Assembly: GCA_037043455.1 (NCBI GenBank)
Contig: JAWPHD010000135.1
Coordinates: 372,001-436,000, forward strand
Reading direction: 5' to 3'
Source: Cyrtodaria siliqua
Taxonomy: Eukaryota > Mollusca > Bivalvia > Adapedonta > Hiatellidae
DNA: 64,000 nt
The notes under the pieces were generated by a model. It searched no databases and was not told the DNA's origin. It worked only from the letters and a program-made list of their open reading frames with translations. Shown one piece after another: positions 13,145 through 26,842 of the stretch; the stretch's first letter is position 1; every line of letters starts with the position of its first letter. The position numbers and the translations under genes are program-made.

Positions 13145-13879
13145 ATCAATGTGGCCTCTGCATGGAGCATATTTTAGCTCTTGGATAGCACGCTTTTTTG
13201 CAAAGTGAAAATTTGGCGGTGTTTATTTGCATTTTTACCCTATATAAAATGCTCATTTATATAGTGAAAAAGGGATTTTATTGGCAAATCCCTTTTTATT
13301 CTGGCGCCTCTTATATTTAAATTGATCGTTTGACATTGACATTTTCTAATGTCTGTCACTATGTAAACAAGACGTCCAAACGGTGCACCAGTTATGTAGT
13401 GTAAGCATCTAAATACAACTTCGCTGACAAAAACACAACACAATATCACTAAATCGCTAACATAATATGTCACTAGTACAATGCAGTGCTCACACGAATG
13501 ATATCGTGTTTGAAATATCCTTACTTCGGTAGACGTCTTGATCTCCTCTCTACCCATGGAAACAAATTTGATATACAATGAACAATTTATGAAAATTAAA
13601 AGTTGCAGCTCTTTGTTAGGGGAAGAGTGTTATCGTTAAAGTTATTTATAACTATCGAACATTGGACCACTGGAGTAGTTTGAATTTGATAGTAAGCATT
13701 AATTAATTATAATTTCTTAAAAGTGTCCATGACATACTTGTGAACTATGAAATTGTCATTGTAGAAGACGATTTTTAGGGAAATGGGAGCTAACTCTATG
13801 CATATCTGTTCTCTCGAAAAAAAATCAAGTTATCGTTCTTTCTAGTAAAGAAAGGGTAATACGTTATTCTATGAAAGTT
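13145..13879. other. 3' flank of SLC23, no gene seen
   Basis: Between the satellite and the SLC23 terminal exon I see only AT-rich sequence. An open frame around 13240-13578 has no recognisable family and no splice support. Confidence 0.5.
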
Positions 13880-13931
13880 TTTATTGAAGTAAGAACGTAT
13901 TTTCTCTCAAGGAATTCATCCATTATTTATT
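13880..13931 (-). promoter_or_regulatory. candidate poly(A) signals of the SLC23 gene
   Basis: Two AATAAA hexamers lie on the minus strand at 13931-13926 and 13885-13880, 37 and 83 bp downstream of the stop. They would give a very short 3' UTR. AATAAA is common in AT-rich DNA, so transcript ends are needed to confirm either one. Confidence 0.35.
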
Positions 13932-13967
13932 AACCTTTAATTATAATAGGTTGTCTCTTAACTTATC

Positions 13968-14284
13968 CTATAACTTTGTTCCTGCAGCCGAAGACTTTGT
14001 TACTGCAGCCTCCAACGACATATTTTCATTTTTCACGTTTATGTGTACTTCGGCATTCTCTTCTTCTTTATTTCGTTCACATCGTCTAAAGCATGGGAAT
14101 CCCTGAAATCCTGGCATGAATGGAACATACTTGGGCCAGGACCATGTCCTTATATAGCTCATGCCATATGGAAAATCGTATGTCTTCATAGACAGTCCAC
14201 CAGTATGAGAATCGTCATCGTCATGTTCTGAGGCAGTTTTGGGTATCTCTGCCCAGACTGATAGGCCTCGCTCTTTAGGAGTGC
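13968..14284 (-). CDS. SLC23 terminal exon with stop codon (residues 530-634)
   Basis: The acceptor is GCTTGTAG; the TAG stop is at 13970-13968. It opens with TPKERGL, the conserved cytosolic end of TM14, then an acidic loop with four Asp, the KTYDFPYGM motif and [10 protein letters not shown], all positioned as in animal SLC23. The remaining tail is hydrophilic and rich in Glu, Lys and Asn. No frameshift or internal stop is seen. Confidence 0.93.
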
Positions 14285-17200
14285 CTACAAGCAAGATATA
14301 CAGGATATGTGTTTGTTTTGAGTGAATATAGCTAAAGCACACTTGAAAATATAAGATTTCTCATTTCGAGATGAATATACTCCTATATGCACGACAAACC
14401 AACAAATATTCTATTTATGTAATACTCACAACCTTGAAACTTATGCAGATAAAATATTATGAGCCAAAACAATGACGTCAATAATGTTACAAACGTAAAC
14501 AACGTAAACAGTTGCAGGACGTCATTTTTAGTGAAAATATGTTATCCTTTCAAATGTGAAATATTAACAATAAAGATATGTTAATCATAAAATAAACTAT
14601 TTTACTGGGAAGTATATAGTAAATAATGGTATTATTTTTGTAGATGATTGATAACAGCGGTTTTGTCACTCAACTTTCCAAGGTAGTAGGTCAGATACCA
14701 CTATTGATTTCGGTTTTCTGATTGGTTAAAAAAGTATAGGGTTTATTAGGGCATACAGTCAGATTGTAAGGTAGATTCTGACTGGATTAAATTACCCAAA
14801 TCACAACAAACCACTTAAAACATGAACATATTACATTTCTATCATAAAACATGTTCATTTATGACATTTTGACTGAAATTTTCATTTTTATGGATACAGT
14901 TTTATTTAGGTTATAAAAAAAGTAAAATTTCTTGAAGTATAAGAGACTGAAAGCATCAGAATACCCCCAATATGCTGGTCATCTTTGAGTGTCTGTAAAA
15001 TTGTTTTTAAACAAACTATTTTTTTTTATCCGTTCGGATATAGGAATAGGGGTTGTAGGCCAAAGGCATAATGGAGGCCTATGGGAAATACAATAGTGGT
15101 ATGTGACCAGTAACTCTATTTCCAAACTTGCTGTGTTTTGATGTCTCATTATTTAACTTAACTAATAAACAATTGTCTAAACAGTTGTTAGGGCAAGACA
15201 CAATGTCCATAGAAAGTAATGACAACCACATTTTCTGATTAACATTTTCTAAAGCTAAATATGGAAGTCTAAGTTTTCTGTATGCTAATCTAATAATGGC
15301 TGTATTTTGACAAACCATGCATACCCTATACATGACAATATTATCTCTAACCGTACATACCCGGCAGAATGTTATCCAGGAAAAGTGCTGTAAACGATCC
15401 CACAAACATATTATTGGCCAACAGTGCTTTTAAAACTTGGTCGAAATCCTCACTACCTGTAATTGGAACAATATTATCCAAAAGTTTACGTAGGAACAAA
15501 GCAAATAAATGTTTAATAGTCTCAGGCGAAGAATAACAAAGACAAACAAATGAACTTCATATACACACCCAACTCTGCATTTGACTATTGTACGACAGGC
15601 ATGCATGGCACCGGATGCCAACTTAACCACATATATCTAGGCCAGATCTAGCGGCAGTCAACGTCAGGAATCAATAAGTCGTTACATGTAAGTACAATCT
15701 TACAAACAAATATGTGTTGTTTCGTTCTTTTAAGGCACATAAAGCGATAAAGTATTGTTATTTTCATTTGTTTTGATCGAAATATCTTTATTTTGTGATC
15801 AACCCTCTCGGTCGTTTGTGCCAAGTACCAGGACACTGTAACATTATACCAGACCTTAACGAACTTTACTTTGAAAAGTGTTCATCCCGGTAGCGTTTGA
15901 AATGCTTGTCGATTTCCTGATATATTATTAAGTGTGCATGTATTTCGAGCACTACACGGTCTTCGAGAAATACTAGGCGGCCAGCCGAGGTAATTTTGAA
16001 CTAGTCTGTCAACCACTGAGTTCAACTTCAACCTTTTTCTAGTTTAAGTTTAATATAAATATATAATAAAGTAGTATTCTTATATGATTCTCCTATGATA
16101 CCTAGTATATGATACATTTATAGTAGGAGTAGTACACGAGTCTTATATATATCATTGCATATAATAATCATATAAGTATCACAAGAGAATCATATAAAAG
16201 TTGAAAATATTACTCTCATGAAAATCATCTGTCTGTTTAACGAATGAACCTTTTATGAATTTATTCTCATATGATATATAACTCCTGTTATATATATATC
16301 ATATGATAGGTTTTATATGAAAATTCTATGTGGCTCCATTTATATATGAATCATAAAATAGAATCATATTATACTCATATTAGGATGCAATCATATTATT
16401 ATTAGATACTGCAAAATTGCCTATGTACGCTTACTTATTGATGATTTGCTTATGCATTTAGAGTTCTATTATTATCCGTTATGTTTCAGATTAGTAGCTA
16501 GTCAGATAAATGATAATACAATGAGTACAAGGGAGAGGAGACCCGACTCGCACTCCTTAAAACCCGGCAAGTATAGTTGTTACTTCTAACCCATTACTTT
16601 ATATATTATGAAACCCCCTCCAGCCCCCACCCACCCTCCCCCCACCCCCACCACACACACTCCCCTCATCCACCATCCCCACACAAATCTCTAACACGCA
16701 ACTCATAGCATGGCTTCGCACTTGAAGTATCTCAAGCATACACGCAATATATATATCAATTATCAATACCAGTTTGTACAAGATCTTCGTTGGCCACAAG
16801 CCAAGGTGGAAACCCAAGTCCCAAGAAAAGGGCCATTCCAAAAACAGCAAGGTTTCTGGAGGAGTTAAGATTCACAAACTGTAAATTGGAGGCACCAACG
16901 GCTGTCAATACAGCTGCAAAGATAAAATAATATAATGTATAATTAATGCGATTGATGGCAACATATTAATTCATCAATAATGGTCGAATATGAATATCAA
17001 ACTTGACAGAAAAAACAAACGAACTTATGCGTGCGAGAACTAAAATCGCATCGGCTAGTGTGATGATGCATTATTAAGAACGCCATAAACAATGAAAACA
17101 CATGTATCCCAGCCTTTCACATACTCCATTTTGTACACAAGAGAAACTAGTTGCTTATAAGTTAAGGAGTATTCCCTTATTATTATCCTACTATTGACAA

Positions 17201-20200
17201 CAGGTACTAAATAGAGTCGCGTCCATCTACACATTAGTATTTTCTTGAACAGTTTCAAACATATCCGCTGAAAATTGTAGCAGAAGTCGAGGGTACACTG
17301 TCTGCGAGTGATGATAATAATAAAATCGACAGTTTTCTCTTAACATGGTGGCAGTACAAAAAACAAGCCGAAACATTCGGGTCAAAGGATCTTGAATGCA
17401 ACGTTTGTAATATCGATGCGTAAAAGGAGGTGTTGCGGTAAAAGGAAAAGGCATACACAAAGCGTCCGATGCTCTATCATAATAAAGTTATGAATTGCAA
17501 ACTGAATTCCTTCATAGAACAGGAAAGAGAGTTTTAGTCTCAATTCAACTGCCATATTTCTAAAAACCAAGAAGTGAGGATTTATTTTATTTTGTTAAAC
17601 CCATTTAAACATTAATTTTGCTATTTTGATCATGTGTTCATCTTTAACATAAAAATTACAAGCATTTCCTTTGAACTAGCGAAGTTCTCATGCAGCTTTA
17701 ACTACTGTAAAAACACGTCTTAAAAGGTAATTAATGAAAGAGGCAAAGATCAAATATATACGCCCGTCGTTGCTGAAACGACTCTGGGGGGACCTCTATA
17801 CTTTTATTTATTATTTAAAACAAAGCAACATCCAAGCGGAATGTACATTTTTAACAAGCAAATTCCAACTTGTTTATTTTGCGTACAAGTGATACCAATA
17901 CGCGAATCAACATGGATACAAATAAACAACAGCCTCCACAAACTATTGCAATTATGTATTATAAATACATTGATCAAACAGCATATTCATTAAGGAGTAC
18001 TTTCTCAATAGCATGCACAAACATACCTCAAATACTACGGATAATTCAGAAATAATACCAACCAAACAGGACCATAAACGATCCTCCCGTAACTGGATCC
18101 GGTAGAGTGGCGATGATGGAGTTAAACTTGCCTAAACACCCGAACAGTGCCATAAAGAAACCGGCAACAAGTACAACACGGCGGCTACCAACCTTGTAAA
18201 AATGTGATACAATTCCTTAATGTAAACAGAAAAAGTTACACACATGTAATGTTATGGTGACATTCTTCATATTAGATGTTAATATATTAATGTAAAGTAT
18301 GAAACAATTATTAAGCTATAAAAAGTTAGAACCAGGTACAAAAAAACTGGGTTACAAAGTAATTCCCTACATTCAAACATAGTTTAACACGACGATTCGT
18401 ACCATGATGATTCGGTTTATATTCGAACGTACGTTTCTAGACCGAACATTGACATCGTTACACAAATGTTACTGCAACAAGCAGAACACCGACAAACGAG
18501 CAACTATACAGTATTTCAATAGATGGCAAAAGATAACGCGATTTCCTGGTGATATCTTCATAGAATAATTCGTACTATCGTAACGCTTTCTTAAATATCT
18601 TGTTTGGTTACTTTTTATTGACTTCTGATTTTACTCCGCGTAAGTCCGCTTTAAACATGTTTGAAGTGAACTGGTCCTGAAACATAAATGTGGTACTTAC
18701 CTTTTCTTCTAAATATATGTTAAAGATATAGTCTCCGAGTTTTAAAAACCACTGAAATATCACAACAAGAGTTGGGGATAGGAGGCGTGAACGGTAGCAA
18801 GCATATCTCACTACCGTTCATGAACAGTCTCAGTCAAACCGAGACTGCAATATTTCATATTTATCGTGTTCGACCGTTTCAAAAGGTCCTCTCTCATACT
18901 CATTTGCATGTTAGTGTTTTCAGTCGAGCTAACCATTCAGCAAAGAGCAAACAAAAACTTTCTTTAGTTGTCTCCTATAACATAGCAGCACGTTTGCGAA
19001 CTACGAGGACGGCTTGAATTAAGTGCATAGGTGTTTTTTTCTATTAATATGGCAAGGACGGACACTGACTGAGTTATAATAGACCAATGCAAAAAGTGTA
19101 TGATGTACTTGTATGTCACGTTCCAGTCGTCATATCAATCAAAGTCACGGCTCGACTTTAATATACGTAATAGTTGTATAACTAAAAAGCTACTCAGCAG
19201 GGCTACCGTTACCATAAACTTCGAAAAACATTTGCAACATTTTATTATCGTAACCCTGATCTATTTTTAAAATATAAAAGTAATTGAATAACTCTTCTGC
19301 GACAAGGACTATCACAACCTAACTTATATGGTGATGTGATTTACAAACTTCGTAAGATCCTTGCATACAATCTTTATTAAACGTGTTAAACAGTTTATCA
19401 AAAGAGGTTATGGCCCTATCATTTTGCAACGCACTGCATGTTTCGTGTTGACCCATTTACAGTTCGCCACTATCCTTTTCTCTTTGATTGTGCGATGACC
19501 GGACAGATTGTGGACGCTATGATGACGTCTAATTAAATACTTATCGAACGGTAGCGTTTTGAGGTTTGTCTTTAATCTTGTCTTGTTGTACCCTTAACGG
19601 TATGTTTTCTTATTGCACTGGCTTCTGCCAACTCATTGAGTACTTATTTTGTGGCTTTCTAGGCTTCTGTTCTTTCTAATATTTTCACATGATAATTTAT
19701 GTGTTTTACTAATATTGACTATTAATGCTGCCTGGCGGGGGTGTCTTTGTTTGCACTGTCCCGTTTGTTTGGATGTCAGAGGAGGGGTAAGAGTGAGGTT
19801 TGGTGCACCCTAGAACCTGCTTTAAACCCCAGCGTCCTTTCATGCCACTGACCGTCCCAAGGCGGTAGCCCTGTTGTCAACCATTGTGTAATCTTTATAT
19901 ATAGTTGTTCTTTGTTTCATTTTTATGTTTGTGGTTGACTGTAGTGCTTGAATATTACTTTTTCTGTTCGATTGTTATATCTACTTTTACATCTGTATTT
20001 ATTATATTAATGGGCACATTACTTTTGCTTCTCTCAATTGTGTCATGTCGGGGTTCTATTTTTAAAGATTATTTGACAATTAAATGTGAATATATACGCA
20101 TTCCCTTTATATGATGTCAATTTGAACAGTTCCTTGTTTATTTCCAATTTGGGGACGTTAGTTTGATAGCTATATATTGGGTTATTTTTTATTATAATAT

Positions 20201-23200
20201 ATAACTACATTGGTAGAAGGTTGTTTTTATTTTGTTTGCTTTTATATATATCTTTACAATAACATATACGTGTATTGTCTCCTAATTGCCCTGGATGTGG
20301 ACTTTATTGTTAGAGATTTCCTTTCGATAGGATGAACTTTTATTTACACTGTCTTGTCAATTTCAGGTCGGAAGACAAGTTGATATCGATGTTGTGTACA
20401 CTTAAAATCAATTTAAGCTAACCGGTGGGCCATAATTCCCAGGGACCGTTCCAAGTCGGTAGCCCTGTCCTCACCAGTCATTCTGTTGTGATTTGTCTTT
20501 TTCCTTATATAGTTAACTCTTTGCTTGTTGTACATTGCGGATCTACGGTGCCATTGCGTTTGGGTGCTGTGATTACTATACGACTATTTTTCTCATTTTG
20601 GTAAAGCGTGAACATGTTATTAAAAGGTGTATCAATACGGCAACTCAAACAAAGAGTCTGTGTATTACCGCCAGCGCTCTAACCACTGAGCTATGGATTA
20701 TTCAACATATGTCGGTTCCGAAAGGTAACACCATCGGATCTTCCAAGATATGAGTCCTCCAGAATAAGAATCCTCTAGCACATGCACTCGTTGATTACTC
20801 GTCCTTACACTTCAGAAGATAGACTTCTTTGAAAATGTATTCTTGATTTACATATATAGCAAGGTTGTGTAACTTAAATAGTTGCCGCTGTATACATCCT
20901 AATGTTTGTATTGTATAGAAATCACTACTTGGGAGAAATTGAAGGGACTGGAATATGTTGGAGCTGTATCCTTCGATGTTATTTTATATTCATGTGTAGC
21001 TAAGTTTCTTTCTTCTGAGTCTGCTAGTGAATCGATATGTTACTTAGCGCGGTATGCTTGTATTCTTGCGAGCAAAGGATGTTTGTGAAATATTTAGCCA
21101 ATACGTCAGCACAGAATGAATTTCTAACCGAAAGGAAGCAGCACATATGTTTACGCCTTCGAGCAATCAAACAACTACTTTCTTCACTGTACAAGCAAGT
21201 TTAGTACACACCTTGGTAAGATCAATGATTCCGATATTCTGACTACACGAGGTGACACCATACCCGACACCAACGACGGCCGAAATTATGCAGTCTATGC
21301 CTTCTATCAAAATTCCTGAAAAATATGCAATATTACAAGTAGTACGTTGAAAGTATAATACTTTGTGTGTACTGTGTATGGGCAAAACAAATATGCATAG
21401 ACATATTTTTAAACAAATCTTATATATCTTTGAAAATGGTAACCAAAGTTGTGCCCCTGTTGTCAACTCGTTTATGATTTTAGGCATCCCATACTTCGTT
21501 TCTATTTATCATTGGGATTATTGCTTTTTAGCTCAACTGAGCACTTCAGGGGGAGCTTTTGTGACCATGCTTCGTCCGTCGTCCGCCGTCAGCATTGTTT
21601 GTTTACACGATATAGGCCACATTACTTGAGAAATCTTAACCAAACATGCACATATTGTATATGACCATAAGATCTCGTACCAGTTTAATAATGGGCCGGA
21701 TCGGACCAGTACCACTAGAGTTATAGCCCTGAATTAGCAACAAATGCAATTTTACATGTTGTTAACACGATACAGGCCACAATTGTTGACCAATCTTAAC
21801 CAAACTTAAACAGGTTGTGTAATTTTTTTATTATTATTAGTATTATATTTATAATTATCCCTTTCTTTCCCCAGATCCCACTGGTAACGCGGAGTTATGG
21901 CCATAGTTTTCATAGTTAAAAAATTCCAAAAATTCCATTGTTTATTATTTTATAATTTAATCTTTACGAAACTCGTGTCTCTTTATATGCAATGTTTGAA
22001 ATTGAAAGCGGTGTTGCAGGGGTAGTATTAATCATCTTCAGTGATAGTTCTAGTTCATCTTGTTAACACGACAGAGGCTACATTTCCTGAGCAATCTTAA
22101 CCAAACTTGCACAGATTTTATATGACCTGCATATGTTGTCCGAATCGGAGAAGTTCGACAATGGGCCAATATCCAGATGAGAGCTATAGGGACATCAATG
22201 GCCCTCGTGCTTAAATGCTGTTGTTGGTGACCGCTTTCTGGGAATTCATATTTCCTGTTCAACGTTTGTGTTTTCTTTTCAATGTGCTTGAACTTAACTT
22301 GTAGTGTATCTCTTATATTAGCCTTTACATATTACATGTATTTGGTTGAAGAGCTAGTTTAAGAAATGTTACACTCACATTGCAAACATACCACAAACAT
22401 GTCAACTAATTTCACTCAAGCAAGGATGAGACAACAGCTCTAACAATGACCGCAGTAGTATATACACACCCTATTGACGATCAACAAATGCAACTTTCCG
22501 TAGTGTTTATGGGCGGAGTTGCTAAGGAATGGATTATTTGTTTGATACAATCTAAATAAACTGTTTACCTCTGTTGATGGCATGTGCAGGAGGTGGAAGT
22601 GCACCAGCAAGCCTCGCGCATGTGTAGTAATCACCTATACTCTCTATAATGGAGGTCACTACACCCGCAATCATGGCAACAAAAATGGAGGGGTTGAAAG
22701 TTGGCTTTCCCCAATGACCTAAAGCCAAATACAGGTTTCAAAATGGAAACGGAGCAAATATAAGTATTTTGTAAATAATGATAAAGTATGATTTGGGCAA
22801 AATAATGAATACTTCCTATAACTGAAAACAAAGAAAATATATATATGATAGCCCCAGTACCAAATGCCATATGCGTTCGTTATATATAAAACAAACGCTA
22901 AGGGTATATTGTACGTGTACATATAGTGTTAAGTGATAATAAAGGTAGTGACTCTCACCTCCCTTTAGGAAAATATGAAAACAGTACCCTGAGAATACAT
23001 GTTTATATCTAACTGATGAGGGACTGCTGGCGAAAAAAGATAAGTATTCCATTTAGGGTATTATATGGCATACGGTTTTCTATGATGTTTATGTACTCTT
23101 CGGGCTACACTGTAACTGTTATTTAGAGATTACACATTAGCCTTTTTTCTACAAGAGAAAGGTTTGCAACCTAAGTTGATAAGATAAAATAGTTTGTCTT

Positions 23201-26200
23201 AAATATAGTCTGTCCAACCTCTGAAAAGGAAAACACCTGTATATAGTTTACTAATATAAAAATATCAATTTTCTGAAATAATTCGTGCTAAATATTTTTT
23301 TTAATATTGCTAATTAAACACAATTCATGTATGCATGGCCTAACCGATTCTATTCAGGGAACATGCGGGGATAACCGCTGCAATACAAACTGGAGCTCCC
23401 GAACTAATTAATTAACAAAGATAAATATGATTAGATCTGATGCATTATGGGAGCCTGGATATAGCGTAGACCTCCTTGAACTGTTTACGATCACACATCT
23501 TAGGTGATAATGAATGGAGAAACTATACAATCTATTGTCATCACAACCCATGTTTAAACTCGTATACCTACCTGGATAAGGGAATCTGAACCATACGGCG
23601 TCATCAATAATATGTAGCCTGGTGTCTGTTCTTGCTAGGTAGCCATATTGGGTCTTATCCGTGGGGAATACGTCTGTGACGGTGAGGATGTAACAGAGCA
23701 ACCACATAAAGCACACAGAAATAACTACCTAAATAGATTATAACAAATTGAAAACGTTTTAGACGCAATTTACCAACTGACTACGATATCGTTTGAAAAT
23801 TCCTAAAAGGGTTTACAGTGTCATATCTATATACAACAAAAAGGTCCAGGGAATGGTACAAACCAATGTTTGCATGGTCTTGATTAGCATGTAAAATATC
23901 CAAGTATCAAACTAAACAGAAAACTTATTCGGTTGTTTTGGTTCGTTGATATTAAGTGTTTTTTTTTGGCATTCATATAACATTAGTTTTAAATATTGAT
24001 ATATTTTAATTTGTTTGCATTGGTATTGTACGAGTATCTAAGATTTGCCAAGTGAAAATTTATCTCATATGCCGATCTAGAAAGGGTAAATACTTATTGA
24101 CTTTTGCTATTCAATGTTTAATTAATTTACCTACGAATATACTACTTTACCGTGATTATGATCCCTTATTGACCAAAAATAAACAGTTATGTTTGTAACA
24201 CGATTCAACTGAGAGAAAAACTATTCAAAATGTATGCCTCCGTGTGTGCTTTATAAGATCATTTTCAGAATATATAAATATTTAAAATGCCAATACACAT
24301 ACCGACAACATCTTATGAGCTGCAAACTGTATCTTTCTGTCTTTCGCATACGGATTCGGTACAGATATAATAGGAATAACTTCAGAAAAAAGAAAAATGA
24401 GACCCATTGTCCTGAAATACAAATATCGTTGGGAAAGACATGTTTCGTGTAAAAGGTTTACCATTGTATTTTATAATAATTGTAGGGCTTGAGTATCTAC
24501 TTTCCTTTATCGTCGTTCTGATGCTGCCAAGAGTGCGTTTCCGTGTACTGAAGTTCATCATTGAATTAAAAAAGCAAAGACCCCATACTTGAGTAGGATG
24601 CAGTCCTCGCTTTACTATGTTTCCGAGTATATTCTAAGTACATATATCTCCTCCTAAGTACATTTATCTCCTTACTGTTTCGAGCGTCTCTTCCTGACCA
24701 TAGTCATGTGATCATGAGCCGTTAAACAAATTAACTTTGGCTAGGGTATAAAATTAAACCTTAAATTCGGCTTAAAAAGTTTCCATATTGTAAAATAAAA
24801 ACATTTAATAGGTAATTTTAAACACGCTATCGCATTTCTTGTTCAGTAAACATATTTTTAAACGTGTTTTATTGTCGAAATATCCGTTATAAAATCCTGC
24901 TCATATAACCTTTCCCGACGCTTAATGGAATTAAGGTGGGACCACGTAATGTATACAACTGTATTGTCTTATACTCATATAACAAAAAGATATACAAACA
25001 ACAGTCAATACTACATAGTTATATTAATTTCTTGTTTAACGATAACAGTCATGTACAATATAAGCGTTCATGTGTACATTTACAATAATAACTTATGAAA
25101 AGTGATGACAGGATTTCCTCCGGACAATGACAATTTGACAATTACAAATCTGAAATTGAGCTGGAAAATAGGTATAAAAGTCGAACAGAAAAATAGAATT
25201 CGCAGAACATAGGCAACTGAAATCACGCATACAAATCAAACAACTATTTCAAGTGGGACAAAAGCAAAGTATGCTATACCACAAACATAAACGGGTTGGC
25301 AATAGCAACAGGTTTACCACCTTAACAGCCATTGACAAAAAGGCCGCTGAAGGTTCAAACCAGGTTCTCGAGTGCACCAAACTTCAATCTAAAATGTTTA
25401 ATCCCATTAAAACGGGGCAGTGAAAATTAAGAAATTCCCAGCAGGCTGTTTCCTCTCCCAAACTAGGCAACATTAATGGACAATATAACACAACGATGAT
25501 TATGTATGTATGCATACCTAAAGACTAAAGCCTAGAAAGCCAAAAATCATGTATTCAGTGCAGACATTAGAGTAACAAGAGAATACACCATTAAAGGCAC
25601 GACAGAAAAAGATAAGATTGAAGACAAACATTCACCGTTGCCATCCTTTTCAGAATTTAGGTATACGATATCATAGTGTAAAAACTTTTAGGTATACGAT
25701 ATCATAGTGTAAAAACTCTGTCGTGTCGTCGAACAGTTGAAGATGAAAGCATCGTGGCGAACTGTAAATGGGTCAAGCCATTAACATACATTTCGTTGCA
25801 AAATGACAGGATCGTAACCTCTGTTGATAAACCTTCAAGTAGGCTTGATATAAGATATTATGAAAATTGTAATGACAAAGTTTATGGTCACGATTGAAGT
25901 CTTGATCAGGACAGATTTGTTTTTCACATATCATGGTGAAAATATAGCCAGAAGTTAATGATCTCTAATTATGTATCGATGCATAAATAATAATCACGGA
26001 GTCAGTCAATGAACTACAGTAACATGTATTAATCGATTAAGAATAATTGCATACTTACCCAAGTGAGATACCCCAGTGCGTGCCAGAGAGATTGAAACCT
26101 GTTTGAGCCGCCGGTAAAGCCATAAGCATAATTGTTGGGGCGACGGATAAAGGACCGATAAATCGCATGAGAATGCTGATAAGGCCACTAGCCCCTATGA

Positions 26201-26802
26201 CGATCTCTATCACAGCTGCCATCATTATGGAACCGATCAACTGCGAATGTAATTAATATGGGTACGTCGACTCTAGGAAACTGTAAACAATCACGCATTG
26301 TTCAACCACGGTATACAATAGATAAAACGCACACTATAACTGCCTCTGCAAAGACTCATTGTTCTAATCTCAGGCTGGATACCCACTCAAGGTATAAATA
26401 TACTTGCCGAACTATTTTCCAAATGTATCGTGTTTTTGGTTTTTATATTATTTTTTTCGTTTTTCCCTTTCAATCTACGTCCAAAACAAAATACATATAG
26501 TGCATATTTCCTGTATACATACGGACATCACAAAACCAGTCAAATTTCATTAGATACACAAACGATGCCGTTTACAACTACTGGCAATATCCCATCATGG
26601 AAACACATGTATCTCTCAAGTGAAACAGAAAATAACTTCTTAAAAATTCAATAGTAAATACATGGGTAATTAAACGTACTAAAAGAAATGTATGCTAACT
26701 GTAATAAAACGTTACTAGTATACAAGTAACACCTTTTGAAGTTTATTAAACTTACCATATTTAATCGCTCGACATACAGTGGTTCTACCTCTGCACCATC
26801 TG

Positions 26803-26842
<40 letters not shown>

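Noticed and set aside
15079..15405. 109-codon minus-strand open frame upstream of the SLC23 terminal exon
   Set aside because: It overlaps exon 13 in the wrong frame and extends into MITE sequence; I see no convincing LINE or other domain.
17055..17570. Overlapping minus-strand open frames between exons 11 and 12
   Set aside because: Exons 11 and 12 join in phase without them and no transporter motif is present.
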